A DNA stretch of 64,000 bases from contig NC_045140.1 in NCBI RefSeq assembly GCF_008831285.2, forward strand, positions 18,040,370 to 18,104,369. Reading direction: 5' to 3'. Origin of the DNA: Nymphaea colorata (lineage: Eukaryota; Streptophyta; Magnoliopsida; Nymphaeales; Nymphaeaceae). The position numbers and the translations under genes were made by a program. Under the pieces are notes generated by a model, which searched no databases, was not told where the DNA came from, and saw only the letters and a list, made by a program, of their open reading frames with translations. Shown here one piece after another: positions 47,640 through 61,918 of the stretch (positions within the stretch are counted from its first letter, which is position 1; each line of letters starts with the position of its first letter).

Positions 47640-50250
47640 TTTTTTGGTTTATGAGAGAGAATATAGAAAAATAACGGGAAAGCATAAAAGAATATATATA
47701 ATCATATTTCTAAAATTAGTAAATTCTAAAAGATATTAAACATGAAAGCAGCTACTATCAAACTAAAATCGCATTATATCAAGGTAAGTTTTTCCGGAAC
47801 ACTATTAGGTTGATTTTATCAGCACTATTATGCGTATAAGAAAGCGGTGCAGTCCAAAATTCTTCACCAAAAGTACTAATATATAATGACCTACTTTTAG
47901 ATCTTAAAATAATTCTTTAGATTTAAAGGGCCCCAATATATAATAATCTAGGGCACTAATATGAAAATTAAACTAAATTCTTTAGGTTTATATGTGGGCA
48001 ATTGCCTACACCAGCCCGCACCTAGCTTTTGACATTGGCGTCCATGTTGGAGCAGTGCAGAGCCTGATCCCAATTTAATATGTGCTTTTTCGTGAAAATT
48101 TTGAATGAAGGATATTATTGTAATATCTTGTTTTTGCAGCATTGTTGAAGACTTGTGTTTAAAGAGGGGCAACATGTTTTGTATTTGTCTCTAAGAAAGT
48201 CCATATATCTGATTTGGATTGGATATCCGAACAAACCATTCTGAAAAAATATCAAATATGAAAAAAAAAAAATCACTTGAGAAATCAGATCAGAATGAGA
48301 TTTAAGAAATAACATCCAATTGGATTCAGATTCCGTATACATAAATATCCAATTAGATATAGATTCGGATTGGATGGAATTTTAAACAATTTATCATATA
48401 TTTGACGTCCTTACATTTTGAAAATCAGCCAAATTCAGCTCAAAATTTGGATTCTAATTCAGATTCAGATGTGTACGTAAAAATTGGATTTCGAATTTGG
48501 ACTTGCATATGACTTTTCTTCACTTGTATTCAAATCTGAATTCCAATCCAAACATGTGGTTGGGAATATATCCGACTCCTTATTTGTCTCGGTCGATTTA
48601 ATATGTTTGGTATAGTTGTGGATGTAGGAAGAAGCCGTTGGTCTTGCCGAATAGTAAATCCTCGTATCTTTGGGTGCTTTTCTTTTCTTCTTGTTCATCT
48701 TCAGGGCGTCATCCTTGATAAGATTCAAATGGGACCAAGATACGGGGAGAGGTAAAACTGAATTACATTTTATCAGCTTCGAATCTGACATTACTCGCTC
48801 CTTGGTTGGATTTTAGTCATTAACCAGATCTTCATAAAGAACTTGTTGAAACCGATGAGGAACTAGTGATGCTAATTGGATCTGATTTAATGAATTTGGA
48901 TATAATAAGATATAATAAAACAACATATAATAAAATACAATATAACAACATATTGGAACAATCCAATCCTACATGATAATATGATATTGTGGGTTCAAGC
49001 ATCTATTGATGGGGAGATGTCGATGGTCCACATTCAGATCCAAACGCTCGCAATTCACTATATAATAAATAAATACTAATATTGTTGAAGATAGTATTAA
49101 GTCTATAACCAATTAATTTGATCCAAACATATAAAAATTATGCTGCATTAGGAACAACTAGTCTCTTCTTTCTTTTCTTTTTCTTTTTTCTTTTTTCAAT
49201 TCTTTCTTGTTTTTAGAGAAAAATCATTCACCAAACGAAATTGGGAGAAGCACCTTAGGCCTTAGCGTGTGGTGTGGATCCATTCGTGCCCCCACTGTTC
49301 TTGAAAAAATAAAATTTACCGTTGAATATTTCTAAAAAAATTAATTCGTCCGGTCTGTAACCATTCTGGAAATTATGTAGCGGCCCTCTTTAGAAAACAA
49401 TAAAAATTCCTGGCTTGGCCTCAGGCTTACTCTAATCGAACAAATGATTGACATTTATAAGAAAATTGTTTATATTTACGAAGCCATGGTATCCAATATT
49501 TTTATTCTTCGAAATTCGAAAATCCTGGCCTTAAAAGAGTCCGACGGGTCTAAGAATTCATTTTTAACCTTAAAGACTTGATAAGCTTATGAGATGAAAA
49601 TAAAAGATTTTCGCCAACATAAGGGTTTATTATTTCTTGTAAAACTATATATCATAGTTGAAGTTCATTATTTTTTGGAGTTTACTTCTCAAAATTAGAA
49701 AATAGACGATCTCATATTCAAAAGATACCAGACATCTAGGACTCTTAGAAAGGTCTTGATGAGAATTGAAAGACTTTCTATTAGTTTCTATCTTTCGTTT
49801 AATTTTATTTATCGCCTCAGTTTCCTTTTTTTTCCCAAATTATTCTTAAATATCGATCTAGAAATATCTGATCTCGAATATGAGGTTTTGAATCATAAAC
49901 TGAAGAACTGAAATGCAAAATCCGGTGTTTGTTTGCACTGTAAGGTTCCACATAAAAAGAATCCTAGTGAGATCGGAGGCCATGAAGCACACCCCAAGGT
50001 AAAACACAGGCCTGCCGATAACAAGATCGCACTAATTTGGTCAGGAGGGGAAGGGAACGCAAAGAAACGTTGACATGGAATCCAGTACTACTAATCGAAC
50101 TTTGTCTTGCAACCTGACTATTGCTGGCACCATTGCAATCACTGCCAATAATTTCGCAGTTCGGATTCCAACAGAAAATGCGCAACCAAACACGGATGAA
50201 TCACGGAGCAGAAGGATGATCACTTAAAAACAGAAAAGCTTGTACCGGGT
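47640..50250. other. AT-rich intergenic DNA
   Basis: No gene. It contains a degenerate repeat (48220-48520) related to 56785-57150 and several AT-rich runs. A minus frame at 50185-49964 has no recognisable motif. Confidence 0.5.
48220..48520. repeat. Dispersed GGATTCAGATT-rich repeat, copy 1
   Basis: The segment 48291-48381 aligns with 56846-56936 in the same orientation (shared words GATTTAAG, AATATCCAAT and GATT(C/T)GGATT). It is built of variants of a short GGATTCAGAT motif, like many decayed plant repeats. No ends defined. Confidence 0.5.
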
Positions 50251-51436
50251 TTAAGGAATAGTCAGACCTCCATTGACAATAGCTACATAGTTGGCACCTC
50301 TGAAATTGAATAATTTCCTTCCAGACTCCATAAAAGCAAATCGCAATTATATTTTTTTTTGTCAATAGGTAATCTTACTGTAAATGGTGGCAGACACTAC
50401 ACTCCAGTTGACAGGTTTGAACCGTATGATCACCAAAGTAGATTCCAGAGGAAGGAGAATGTGGGAGATTCAAAATAGAAAAGCTTGTATCAGGTATAAG
50501 GGATAGTCAGACCTCCGTCGACAAGGTTGCCACCTGCGAGGTTGAAATAATTTTCCTTTTAGACTCCATGAAAGCAAAGCACAAGCACATTTTTTTGTCC
50601 CAATAGATAAGGTCTCTGGTGCAGCAGTCAATTATTGAGCAGCAAATGAGCACATGGAAGCATGTTGCTTTGGTGGGGAATTCTTCCAGAAAATTTTTCC
50701 AGGATAAGAGCTGTCCACTATTTGTGGCATCTGCTTGATAGCACGTCCTTTTTATCCATCATTTTGCAGCAAAAGGCTGATAAAAACAAGCAAAACTGGC
50801 AACATATACATAAAAAAAACGATTATTTGGTTGTATGACCAATAATTCATCTTTTAGTTATCGTAGTAATTAAATGAAGCAAGCTGGTGGCTCTGGCATC
50901 TTGTAGGAGATTTAGGGAGAACAAAACAAGATAGGTCAAATGAGCAGAAACGACTATTTTATGTACCAAGTTCAAAGAGTTGCAGTTCTAACTGTATGTG
51001 AGTTGTCTGGGGGTGCATTTTCTTCTCGTTGCAAAAGTTCATACTCGAGTACTCTTCCTTTATGACACTGTATCGTTAAATGCATCCCCATTATTTAATT
51101 TGCTGGGACTCACATGCACATTCCCATGCTCTTGTTGAAGGAGAAGGTGCTCGGATTACTTGTTTCCCTAAAGGCCTTTGGAGAAAAGATAATTGTGTTC
51201 TTGAAAATTTGAAATACATGTTTTTAACATACATAATTTAACAATATGCAAACATTTTTTATTCTTGGAGACGCTACTGCTCTTTTAAACTGCAAACGTT
51301 GATAGTGCAACACTGTAGTTGATGGGCGTACCATAGGGTCTTCCAAATCTCGAAATAGACCTGAATCCCAAAAGTCAGAATAAAGTGGGGAGGACTTCAG
51401 CTCTTCTTCGGGCGGCTTCCAGTCACCCAATATGGT
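50251..51436 (-). pseudogene. Exon-like remnants of an unidentified minus-strand gene
   Basis: I cannot name the protein. One internal exon is convincing: 51436-51332, 35 codons, phase 0 at both ends, acceptor TCAATTTAG and donor ATG|GTACGC, encoding a piece with DWKPPEEELKSSPLYSDFWD. A terminal exon, 50299-50251, follows acceptor ATTTCAG and ends NGGLTIP then TAA. A diverged second copy of that terminal exon lies at about 50540-50494 and ends VDGGLTIPYT then TGA, keeping frame despite a 9-base deletion. Flanking sequence is duplicated too (about 50236-50360 and 50484-50605). The GG-L-T-I ending recalls short-chain dehydrogenase C-termini, but that is weak. It may be a real gene with exons I missed or a partly lost one. 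Confidence 0.35.
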
Positions 51437-51458
51437 CTAAATTGACAAGAAAAAAGTC

Positions 51459-51572
51459 ACTTATATGGCTAGGGTTTATGAGGAATGAAGACAGACTTTT
51501 ATCACAAGGTTCCTACTTATATGGCTAGGGTTTATGAGGAATGAAGACAGACTTTTATCACAAAGTTCCTAC
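51459..51572. repeat. 56-bp tandem duplication
   Basis: Two almost identical adjacent copies (51459-51514 and 51515-51572) beginning ACTTATATGGCTAGGGTTTA, next to the orphan exon at 51332-51436. Confidence 0.85.
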
Positions 51573-54500
51573 CATAAGGATCTAAGTGACAATGATTGCA
51601 TAGAGAAAATGGTATTCCTTTGCAAGTGATGGCTGTCAACAGGTTGGGTTTGTGAGATTGATCTCATACCCACTTACCCAACCGCACCATGAAGAAAATC
51701 AATCTGAAAGATTTCCTCTATAATTTTGAAGGGTTCCTATGGCATTTATACGCATACAAAAACATTCAATTTATGAACTGAATTCGACTTCCGTCGCCCT
51801 GGCAAGCACCAGATCGTTGGCGCACCTACTTAGCTCAGAGACAAACTGTATAGTTCTTTTTCTTTTCAAAGGACTGTCGTCCTTCAGATTAAGGCTGCCA
51901 ATCGACCTGCTTTAGCTGTACTAATATTCTTACACGAATATTCTGTAACCGGGTAAGATGCGTGGTTTCAGCACAATAAATTAATCTCAAAAGAAAACGA
52001 TGGAGATCTGATAATGTTTCCACTTTTGTGATTTAGTTTTGTAAAATCAAGAGATCTCCGTTCCTCCATGCATCTCGATTTTTTGCTGAGTACTTCACAT
52101 ATCTTGCAAATTAAGACCAATTTTGTGATATTTTTCCGATGCATTGACTTTAATTTATCACTAGATCGATCTTCATTTGTTCATGAAATCCAGACTAATA
52201 TTGGTTTCGCGAGCGCACTTAGTGCGCAACGATGGTGGAGCCACATAGGAGCCAGGGTGGGCAAGTGTCCACTATGATGCAGATTTTCTCAACAGTATCA
52301 GGGTTCAGGTCAGGCAGTCGGTGCCATGTATCTAGATCGGACATGGACAGTGGCCCCCGCCTGCGCCTTGAGCCCAAGGCTTGTCAATTGAATGAAAAAG
52401 AAAGAAACAGAATCAAAGAACTATTCTTCTAATGAGTGCTCTACTACATCCTACGGGCCCTCCCTACCACTGTTTCCGCCGAGACTTTAGTCTTTAATTT
52501 GGGTTCAAAAGAAACCAAAAGAGTTTAGTATCCTTGCAGCTTGCTGCCAGGGTTTATGCTCACTTAAGCTTGATACCCATGAGAATCGAACCAGCGACCG
52601 ACTGGCCTAATCAACTACATCAAATCTCGTCAGCAAGACTCTAATTTTTTTTTTGTTGTCTAAGACCCAACTCTAAAATCTGGGTGATTAAGTTTTACAT
52701 TGTCAAGCTGGATCTGGATCTTACTTAGATTCCACCTACAAAAAATCTAGCTGTAAAAAATGAAATAAATTATGAACAAACCACTTTGGATCTGATTCCA
52801 ATTGAGAGGTCAGAAAAGAAAAATTGCCCAGGAATTATGCATGCATGTGATGTTCTTTCCTCATACCAATATTCATTGACAGTATCAATCTTGGATACCC
52901 ATGCAATCAATTATATCTCAGAGGAGAAAATGAAAGCTCTGGCGCCATAATCATAATCTATGCAAATGCCTTCAATAGTTGGTCTCTTCTGGGTTTGACA
53001 TGTGTTCACATGACCATGCTACAGCTGCTCCACATATATCCAAGACATCGCCATTCATTGTGGGCCCTTGCAGAGTTCCTCTCATGGAGGTAAGCTATAT
53101 ATATATATATATATAAAAACTCCATGAAAACTGGCATCATAGAAATGCTTTGTTTGCTTTTGGTACAAGTCATTATCATGATCATTATTACTTTTCAATA
53201 TTGTTCTCTTTCTTCTTGCAGCCAGATCTATTGGTCTCTTACATTTCTAAGCCACTAGAGCGCACAAAGGCGATCGATGATTTGTTATTATCGTCATTAA
53301 TTGTTGCTTCTAACTGTTGCAAGTAGTAATGATGATATTATTGTTTTCTTATTACTATCGTTCTTGTTTATAATAGACTTTTATAGTAATTAATGGTGGA
53401 GTTTCTTGGTGCGTTTACTAAGATGTATGTCATAATAGATTTTTCGATGTGTTGGTTATTATATTCGTGTCAACTCATATTGGCACTTAAAATATGCTGC
53501 ACCATGTTATCCCAAAGCAACGTCAGGTGGTTCTGTTTTCGCTTCTTCTTAATTAGCGTATGAAGCAGAATTAATTGCCTTCCATCAACAAGGTATCGAT
53601 GGGCGGCTACCTTTCACATATTGGACCACAAGTTTCACAAGAGAAAAACGAACTTGCTCAGAGAAACAACTAAAGTAAAAGAATTCTCAATTCCGCAGCT
53701 TCACCAGTACTTGTCTGACTTCTTAAAAATACAAAAGGGTTTCTACTTTTTTCAACTTAATGTACACCATCCACCTCTTAAAATCAATAGATCAGACAAT
53801 TCTTTGCAAACACTTAAAGAGTGTGTTCGTGTGAATAATATAAATATATATATATATATATATATATGCTCACTGCCATTATATACTCGTTGCCTTCCTT
53901 AAGGCAGGAGCAATTTATGAATGGACCATTGAAAGGCCCAAACGAAGGATGCTAAAAGCATCTATATATTGAAAATGACCTACTTTAAGAATCATGGACA
54001 CTTTAAATAAACATGTTGAGCGTGAAAGGGAATAATATGTTTCCAACTCCAGCTACGTTGCTAAGCTCGGCTTGTCCAGACCCAATTGAGCCTGACTAAG
54101 CTGGCTGAGCGTGCATACGTAAAAATATTATTGGATCTTGGCAGATACATATAATTGGACCTTACAATTAAGAAAATGGGATGAATCTGGGGACGTAACA
54201 TGGGGCTGGGAGAGGTCCATGCTGGAACAGTTGTCCATATCGGGAAGCCCAAACTGCAACATCTGACAGGTGCATGTGGGGAAGAGAGAGTTAAAGGAGC
54301 GGCAGGGAATGTCTTTGTTAACTCTTAGGCTTAGCACATCATCACCAGTGAATGAACATCCGCCATTGCATGTGATGCTGCTTCTGCGGGGGACGACACA
54401 CTTTTCTACGTTGCTGTTTTGCTCTCAACTCTCTCTCTCTCGGGAAGACCCTTTTGCATGTGAGTGGGCTTTGTCCCGGACGCATATCCTGCTTGTTCCT

Positions 54501-55461
54501 TGCTCCCCACTTGGTCAGCCGAGCACGCCACGGCGATTAACTCCCTCTCCCCTCTTCTTCCCACCATTTTTGTCCCGTTCCCCTGCTCATAAATTATAGA
54601 GAATCGGACTGTTTTGTTTATTTTACTTGAGCCTCATGTACGTAAAGATAAGCTTTGGATTTCTGAATGCCAATTGTCGATGTAATCTTCACCTTATATG
54701 TGAACATTGGTCGTGGAAATAAGATCCGTTTAAAGATAGGATGTGGGCCTTTTTATGGAGGCTTCTGATCCCATTCGTATTCGTCTGTGTGGGGGCCAGT
54801 GCTTTCGTCAGCCTTTGAAATCTTTCCATCGTGATTAAGTTGGATCTAAGTTCAATTAAGTCCAGCTTCCATTGTGATTAAGTTGGATCTAAGTTCAATT
54901 AAGTCCAGTCGCACGTAGTGCCCACACTAAACCTGAGCCAGTGTCTTACAATCACTCATTCTCTTAAACATGCTCCTCAACCAGACTTTTTTTTGGCTCC
55001 GCCACTATTAATATAAACTACTTTGATACGAAACAGGTTTGCAATCAAGTTGCTTTATGTAGATTTTTCTATTATCAAAATGTTGATGTCATGAGAGTCA
55101 TTCATTTTTTGTTGTTACAAAAACACTAGCTAAACCCAAAAAATGATACATTTTGCATCAATCTATCCTTGACATCATATTGTAAGGTCGGATTTGAAAA
55201 ATATTTTAAATATCATATTTAAAGAGTCTGGTTTTTATTTCTAACCTATTCGTTTGGTTTATATATATATATATAACGTATCGCTCACTATTTGCCACTT
55301 CCTTTAACTAACACAGTAACTTTACAAAAAATCCGTGAGTGTGCATCAGTAAAGTAGATTTTCATTCCTACACATGATCTTTAGATCTATCATTGTGTGC
55401 ATGTGTACTCCGCATACGTGGGTGCAGTTAAAGTGGTTGTCACTCGTTGCAACGCCACAAA
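51573..55461. other. Intergenic DNA with transposon-like fragments
   Basis: No gene seen. Around 52205-52400 lies a GC-richer, retrotransposon-like leftover (GGTGGAGCC, GGGTGGGCAAGTGTCC) without a readable protein. (TA)n tracts occur at 53096-53116 and 53845-53870. GC rises at 54240-54600 with a CTCTCTCTCTC run but without a supported gene. A 41-bp tandem repeat is listed separately. Confidence 0.45.
54827..54908. repeat. 41-bp tandem duplication
   Basis: Two adjacent copies of a unit containing GTGATTAAGTTGGATCTAAG followed by TTCAATTAAGTCCAG. Confidence 0.85.
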
Positions 55462-55619
55462 TTTTGGGTTGATGTGTACTAATTAAGAAAATATTAAATT
55501 TATATTAGTTTTGGGTTGATGTGTACTAATTAAGAAAATATTAAATTTATATTAGTTTTGGGTTGATGTGTACTAATTAAGAAAATATTAAATTTATATT
55601 AGTTTTGGGTTGATGTGTA
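55462..55619. repeat. 47-bp tandem repeat, 3.3 copies
   Basis: Units start at 55462, 55509, 55556 and 55603 with TTTTGGGTTGATGTGTACTA. The three full copies are identical, so the array is recent or homogenised. It does not fall in a gene. Confidence 0.95.
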
Positions 55620-58415
55620 AAATTTTCCTTTAAGGGTTATTTGGCTCACGCGACATAGACAATGTGTTATTGTCGCCAAAACTCTCCTTTAAAATAGCCA
55701 AACGTCTCATCATCTAGTTAGTGACAGTGACACGTATGAGTGGATTAACGAGATTTTCGGACACCAACATAAATGATACATAAAAGTATTTCTATGCATC
55801 TGTTTGGGCAACTCTACACACATGCCTGCATGTGGCTATGCCTATACCCACTACCTAACCTAGTTAAGCTCATCTCTATTTGAGCATGGATTAGGCACCA
55901 GTACATATAAATGAACAAATAGTAGATAAAGTACTTTTGTGGGACCGTGTGGTCAACTGCCCACATGTGGCTCCCTCTATCTAGTTGAGCTCACCTGTTT
56001 GAGCAATGCAATGATGGTATACCTACCTTACCTCATTTCTACCATCTGCATCTCCCCTCATCATCAGAATCTCTATTATCTGAGTCGATTTTCATTTAAT
56101 CAGTGTTGCCTTCAATCATCATCTAGTACAATATTATTCATAATATATTGGCGTACACCAGAAGCTAAGAATATTTGCAGATGGATAGATAGAAGCTTTA
56201 TGGAAGGACACATGGGCGTAAGTTTTAGTTGGTTGATCAGGCTGTTTTTGAATGCACATAGTTCCAGATCCAAAATAGAGTTGTTTGATGCAAAAGAGAG
56301 CACAAACAATAGTTATTGGAATTCTGATGGATATGTGGATCCAATTTATACTGCAAACAGTTTCATGCGTCGACAGCAACGTATGCTTCTTTTGAACATG
56401 CGAATCCGAGTCACGATTTCATCAACTTAATGGGGTTGGCAGAGTTCTACGTCTTACCATAAGCCAACCTGCTTATATCCCTATTTCGGAAGAAGAAGAA
56501 AGCTTGTGCCAGACTCAAAAGAGTTGGTGCTAGTGGGGACAGCCCACCTGCAGTCAAGTTAGATCGTACCAGCTTCTGGTGTGGTGGATACTCGAACCTA
56601 AAATGCTCAAGATTGGATCTTCTCCCTTGATTTTGAGAAAAATATATGAATTCTTATGGTGAATTTTTGTGTGCTTTTTTTTTTTTTAAAACAAAATAGA
56701 GTAGCCTGCTCTCGTTACTCGAGATTGAAACGTGGCAAACACCACTTGGCTTGTACCAGCCATGTAGTTCGCTAGGGTTGTCAATGGATCAGATTCGAAC
56801 GGGATATCTAATTGGATTACTTCATTTAATATCTCATCGGATTAGAATCGGATTTAAGGAATGACATCCTATCAAATTCACATTCAATCTTAAATAAATA
56901 TCCAATCAGATTCAGATTTGGATTCAGATTCAGTCTTCAAGAAATATCCTATATCTAATCTTCAACTCTTAAAATATCGTGACATGCTTCGGGTTCTGTT
57001 GTACATTTATAGGTCTGATCTTGGATTTAGATGTAAAAACAAAAATCAGATTCAGATGTGAAAATCAAAGCCAGATTAGATTGAGATTGTGTATTAAATT
57101 TTCTTCGTCCATGTTTGAGTTCGAATATATAAACATCTGTCAAATCTAATTCGATTACTTGGCACCAACAACAAATTGTTACTAACCAATGAAACTTTTA
57201 ACTTAAAAATTGAAGCAAATTTACAAATCTCTACGGCATAATGTTCTACAAATATTTTGAGACAAATTTGCTGCTTTTTACATCGTTTGACAGAAAGACA
57301 TTGTTTGCTTGATACATGGATGTGATTTAATAACACACCAGCCGTCGTCGAATCACATCAATGACTTCGACAAAGAGACAGATAGTCTTCACGCCGACCT
57401 GATGGATCGATCCGCCTTACATCATTATTAAGAGGAGGGCCATTCCAATGCGACATGTTGTCACGTGGCATGTTCATGGACTCCCACTGTTTCCGCTGTA
57501 CTTGCAATACGATCTCTGTAGTTAATCGAATTCTGTAGGTCGTAGTAATCTTGGACTGATGATAGTTTGCATTCATCTTTTGGGTAGCAGTAAATTTTTT
57601 TTATAAAATATTATACAATTTTACGCCATCGAAGTTCTTGGGATGTGAAAATTTCGTCCATTGAAGCAAACATGCATATATGTTTATGAATGGAACTTTT
57701 ACATTTTTCTTCATTTGCCTCATTTTTACTCGCTTCTTGTCTTTTTTCATGTTTGTAAGCTTGAGACGATCGATCGGAGAAGAAAGTTAGATTCCTTTCA
57801 TAATTACATGAATGCATATTATTGTTTCTGACCGACCAAGTTTTCAGCAATCCATTGATTAATGACCTTCTTTATTCCGAAAGAAACCACAGACCCAGCT
57901 AGCCTCTTTAAAGAAGGAAAAAGTTTTACTAGTTTCAATTTCCCAAGTGATAAATGCCAAACATGAAAGCATAACGCCCTAAATTAAAATCCTGAAGGTT
58001 GAAGATCGGCAATTTTGTTTCAATGAGCCTTTGCTTTTCGTAAGTAATCTCAATGCTGGGACTAAGTTTTGCTTCACTTTTTTTTGCAATAAAGGTTTGG
58101 GGCCTACCCCTCTGTGTAGGTGTTTGCCTGGAATTCATGGAAGTTCACGACTCCGAATTGCCGTGTTTGAATCAGCATCCACAGACAAAGCCATGTTCGT
58201 ATCAAACCCTTTCTCTAATTTGGGGATTACGTCTTCCACATTTTTCTGGTTACCCACATGGCTTTTCAACCACATCCATTAAATGGCAGCCCTTCATCAG
58301 TCACTCTCGCCTCAGCCGGGCACATGCGCTTGCATGTGCACCATACACACACATTCAGGCAAACAGATTTTTAATTTTCAGTCATTCGATACTATCCGAC
58401 ATCCGGCAGATCTCC

Positions 58416-58451
<36 letters not shown>

Positions 58452-61400
58452 AAATGCTTCTTACATGTATACAAACATGCTTACGAGCATGCATATATTG
58501 ATACATAACCTTCTTCCCAAGTGGATAATTTTTGTTTTCTCCTTTTAAAAATTTGACGAAAACGACAAGAAAAGTACTTTTTTTTTTCTCTCTTAAATTC
58601 ATTGTCAAGAGATTGGTAACGGGCACATCAAAGGTAAGGGATATATGGATTCCTCCCATCTTGCCGACACATAAAAATTAATGGCTTCATCTTCACGTTG
58701 ATCTCCAATTCCTTTAGTCCTCATCTTCTTTCTGCACCGACCTGACCTCGAGATCGCCGCGGTAAACGCACACATGGAATTCACCAATAGAAATATCACA
58801 GTATTTTAGGTTGAAGATCGCCGTCATTTTAAATATCACTCATGGTTGGGCTGTTCCAAGTTCGGCGATATCAGAAGTCGGATCCCACGTCATGAGATCT
58901 TGCATCTTTTTGTTGGTTATTGAGAACATAATGGCGACCGTTCATCTTATATATATATATATATATAATGCTGGATGACTAATTTATTTTATATGAAAAG
59001 AAACTAAATTCCAATTAATTTGTAGAAAAAAGGGATCATAATTGATGTTGCCAGAACATTCAGTGAGAAAAGTACTATAGATTTCACGTCTCATGCCACG
59101 AAATTTGTAATCCGTGGCTATGCAAATTTCATGGCGTTGTATAGCAAAACATTTTTCTAGACGAAACTTTTGTTTGGTCAAGAAGAGAAAAAAACCAGCA
59201 AAACTCTTTTCATGTTTAATTAAACACAAAGCAAGTACAAGAAGAAGGAATGATTCAGTTTAAACAGAAGTTATTTCTTCTTACAATAGAGAAAAGCTCT
59301 TTCCTAGAAAAGAAGTAAAAGAAAAGCTAAAGGGCAATAAGAAAAATCAATAAGGCCCACTAAGTTTGGGCCTTCCGCAAAACTTTTGCTAATTAGACTA
59401 AGTTCCAAGCAATGTCATAAACAAATAATAGTTGGTAATTTGAAGTTTATTTGAGCCAAGAGATCATCCGATTTACGGGCAGATAGATGTAGGCGAACTA
59501 CCATACTAACAACTGACAAACAATAACGATTTTTGTTTCCTTTATTCACAAGAAGAGGTCAGCATTACAAAGAATCCGATAGTTTTCCACAATCCAGATA
59601 GCATCGGAATTTGGATGCAGTTTCTCGATGTGTGAGAAGTTGAAGCGGTCGCATTTTTCATTTCGGTTCTCCCCCACACCACACCAAACATCGAAGATAT
59701 GGCACGAAATTCGAGATATGGAGAAACCCAGGCCCTCTATTTAATCATACCCACTACAGTTTTTGCTATCGCCTGCAGGATTTTCAACTTATGAGATAGA
59801 AAGAGAGAGGGTGTTACTGTAATGTTCAACTGCATTTCAATTTTCATATATTAATTCGTACCTAGAAATGCATTTAGATCACATTGGGATATCAATTGTT
59901 TGGGATCAAACGCAATAGAAACTTTCAAATTTGAATTCAATTGGTCAAATATGATATTGATCAAGTTAGTAGCTGTTTGGTTTGAATTTGGCGTAGAACT
60001 TTCTTATCGAATCTGCAAAATTATGAATTTCGTACTGGATCTTTGTAGGTCTGAGTTTTAATATTCCGAGCCTAAGCCTAACCGAGCAGCATCTGATTAG
60101 CTGAATAAAACATTTACACTTGTTATAAATATGGTCAATTGACGTCCTTGGAGTTATACAAATCAATAAAAAAAAAAAAAACTTTTGTTTTATCAATTAT
60201 TTTTTGCTGTAATGTGAAAGTTGTTGATTCCCCACATACCTAAATAACCAAAATAAAAAATTTCTAGTTCAACAAATTGTATCTTGCAAGCAAACGATGA
60301 GCATCACATTACAAGTTTGGATTTCTCTCTCCTCTCTCTCTTCTCTCTGGCATTTTTTTCTATTTTACTTGGTGGAATTAGAAAAAAATTGTTGATGCCA
60401 TCTTCTCTCTTGTTGTTCCCTGGGCTCGACATGTGTTGACTTTGACATGATAGCGATACTATTGAGATTTGAACCAGTGACTGGCAGTACATCAACCCGT
60501 TGCTAGTATTCTCATTTTTGTCAGCTATCTCTAGGTGTAATATCTATGAAGATATTAAAAGAATTGATCAGATATTAATGCTCATAATATTCACAAGGGA
60601 ATCATAAATGCAATGCACATTGATCAAATAATTTATTTATTGTAGGAGTAAAAGTCAATTTCCTAGGAGTACAACACTGCAGCAATTATTCCTTTTGGTT
60701 GCTCAGAGTCGCTATTATTGTGCAGTAGAAAAATAGGGAGGTGAAATAGAATTCACGGGATAAGAAAGTCCAGTAACCCACTGCTACCATCGTGAATAAT
60801 AATAATTTTGAGGGACGCAGTAATAAAGAAGCAGAGGAGCTTCATCCGTAGTTCCCTAATAATGATTGGATTCGGAATGCATGAATGCCTTGATGGGTCC
60901 GGTCCGTCCGTGGAGGGGAAAACTGTTTCCTCCTCTCCGCACAGCATCCACGCTGCACTCGAGCGCACCCGATCCCTTCCCACTGCAACTGCCAGCGCCA
61001 TCCTTTCCCATTTTAATATTGGTGCCTTTTGGATTTCTCTCATGGACAATACTGCCCTTCTGCCTTCCCCCTTTCATTTACCAGTCAGCCCCCGAACTTT
61101 TGTTTGTTGGATATGTTTGGTCCGGGTCCTGGCTCCTCAATATTGCCAGATCCGAACTTCTCTCTCTCCCTTAAAACTCACTTTCTTTGTTTTTGTTGAG
61201 ATCAACACTTTTTTTTTTTGCATTTTTTTGTTATAAAAGTTCAAGCAGAAAGAGTAAATTAATAATATCGTCATATGTTGAGAAATTAAAGATAAACATC
61301 GTTTTTGAAATAGTGAGAGATAATATTTTGATTGAATAGAGAATGTGAAGCTGCCGTTGTAATAGGACGCGGGAATGCTTCATATTCAGATTTTAATTTG

Positions 61401-61877
61401 GATGGATTTAATAGTCATAATATCCCACCAAAATATGCAAGTTTTGCTTGATCGAAACGAATCTAAAATAATAAAAAAAATTTATAGAAACAAGCTCAAG
61501 TTTTGATGGAACAACAAGAGCATTCCAAATATGATTTACTTGCATTTTTAATCGCTCCTTGTTTTCTATCAATGCATGTATTATATATCCTTGCAAAAGT
61601 TGCCTTTCTAGATATATCCGATAAAATTGGAACGTGTTTGTAATTTTTTTTTTACTCCGTAGATCTCGTAAGCGCGGCTCAATTTGACAAAGCAGTTAAT
61701 TTACCAATCGGAACACAAAGTGAAAAGAGTCAGCCTACCAAATCTGACCATCAGTCGACCTCCTCAAGGGTCAGTGGCAAACTGATTTGATTTGGTCCCT
61801 GACTCATAGGTGCCAGATGTTAGCTCTTTTTGATTTATTTTTAAATATTTAAAGATTTTCCTAGCTTTACTGAACCT

Positions 61878-61918
<41 letters not shown>

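Noticed and set aside
52550-52620. tRNA-like GGTTCGATTCTC on the minus strand
   Set aside because: T-loop-like word only; no acceptor, D or anticodon arms can be paired around it.
55939-56430. 163-codon plus frame
   Set aside because: No domain, biased start and AT-rich codons; stop-free by chance is plausible for this length in 64 kb.
60808-61236. 142-codon plus frame
   Set aside because: No recognisable motif, ends in poly-F from a T run, and overlaps other frames of similar length.
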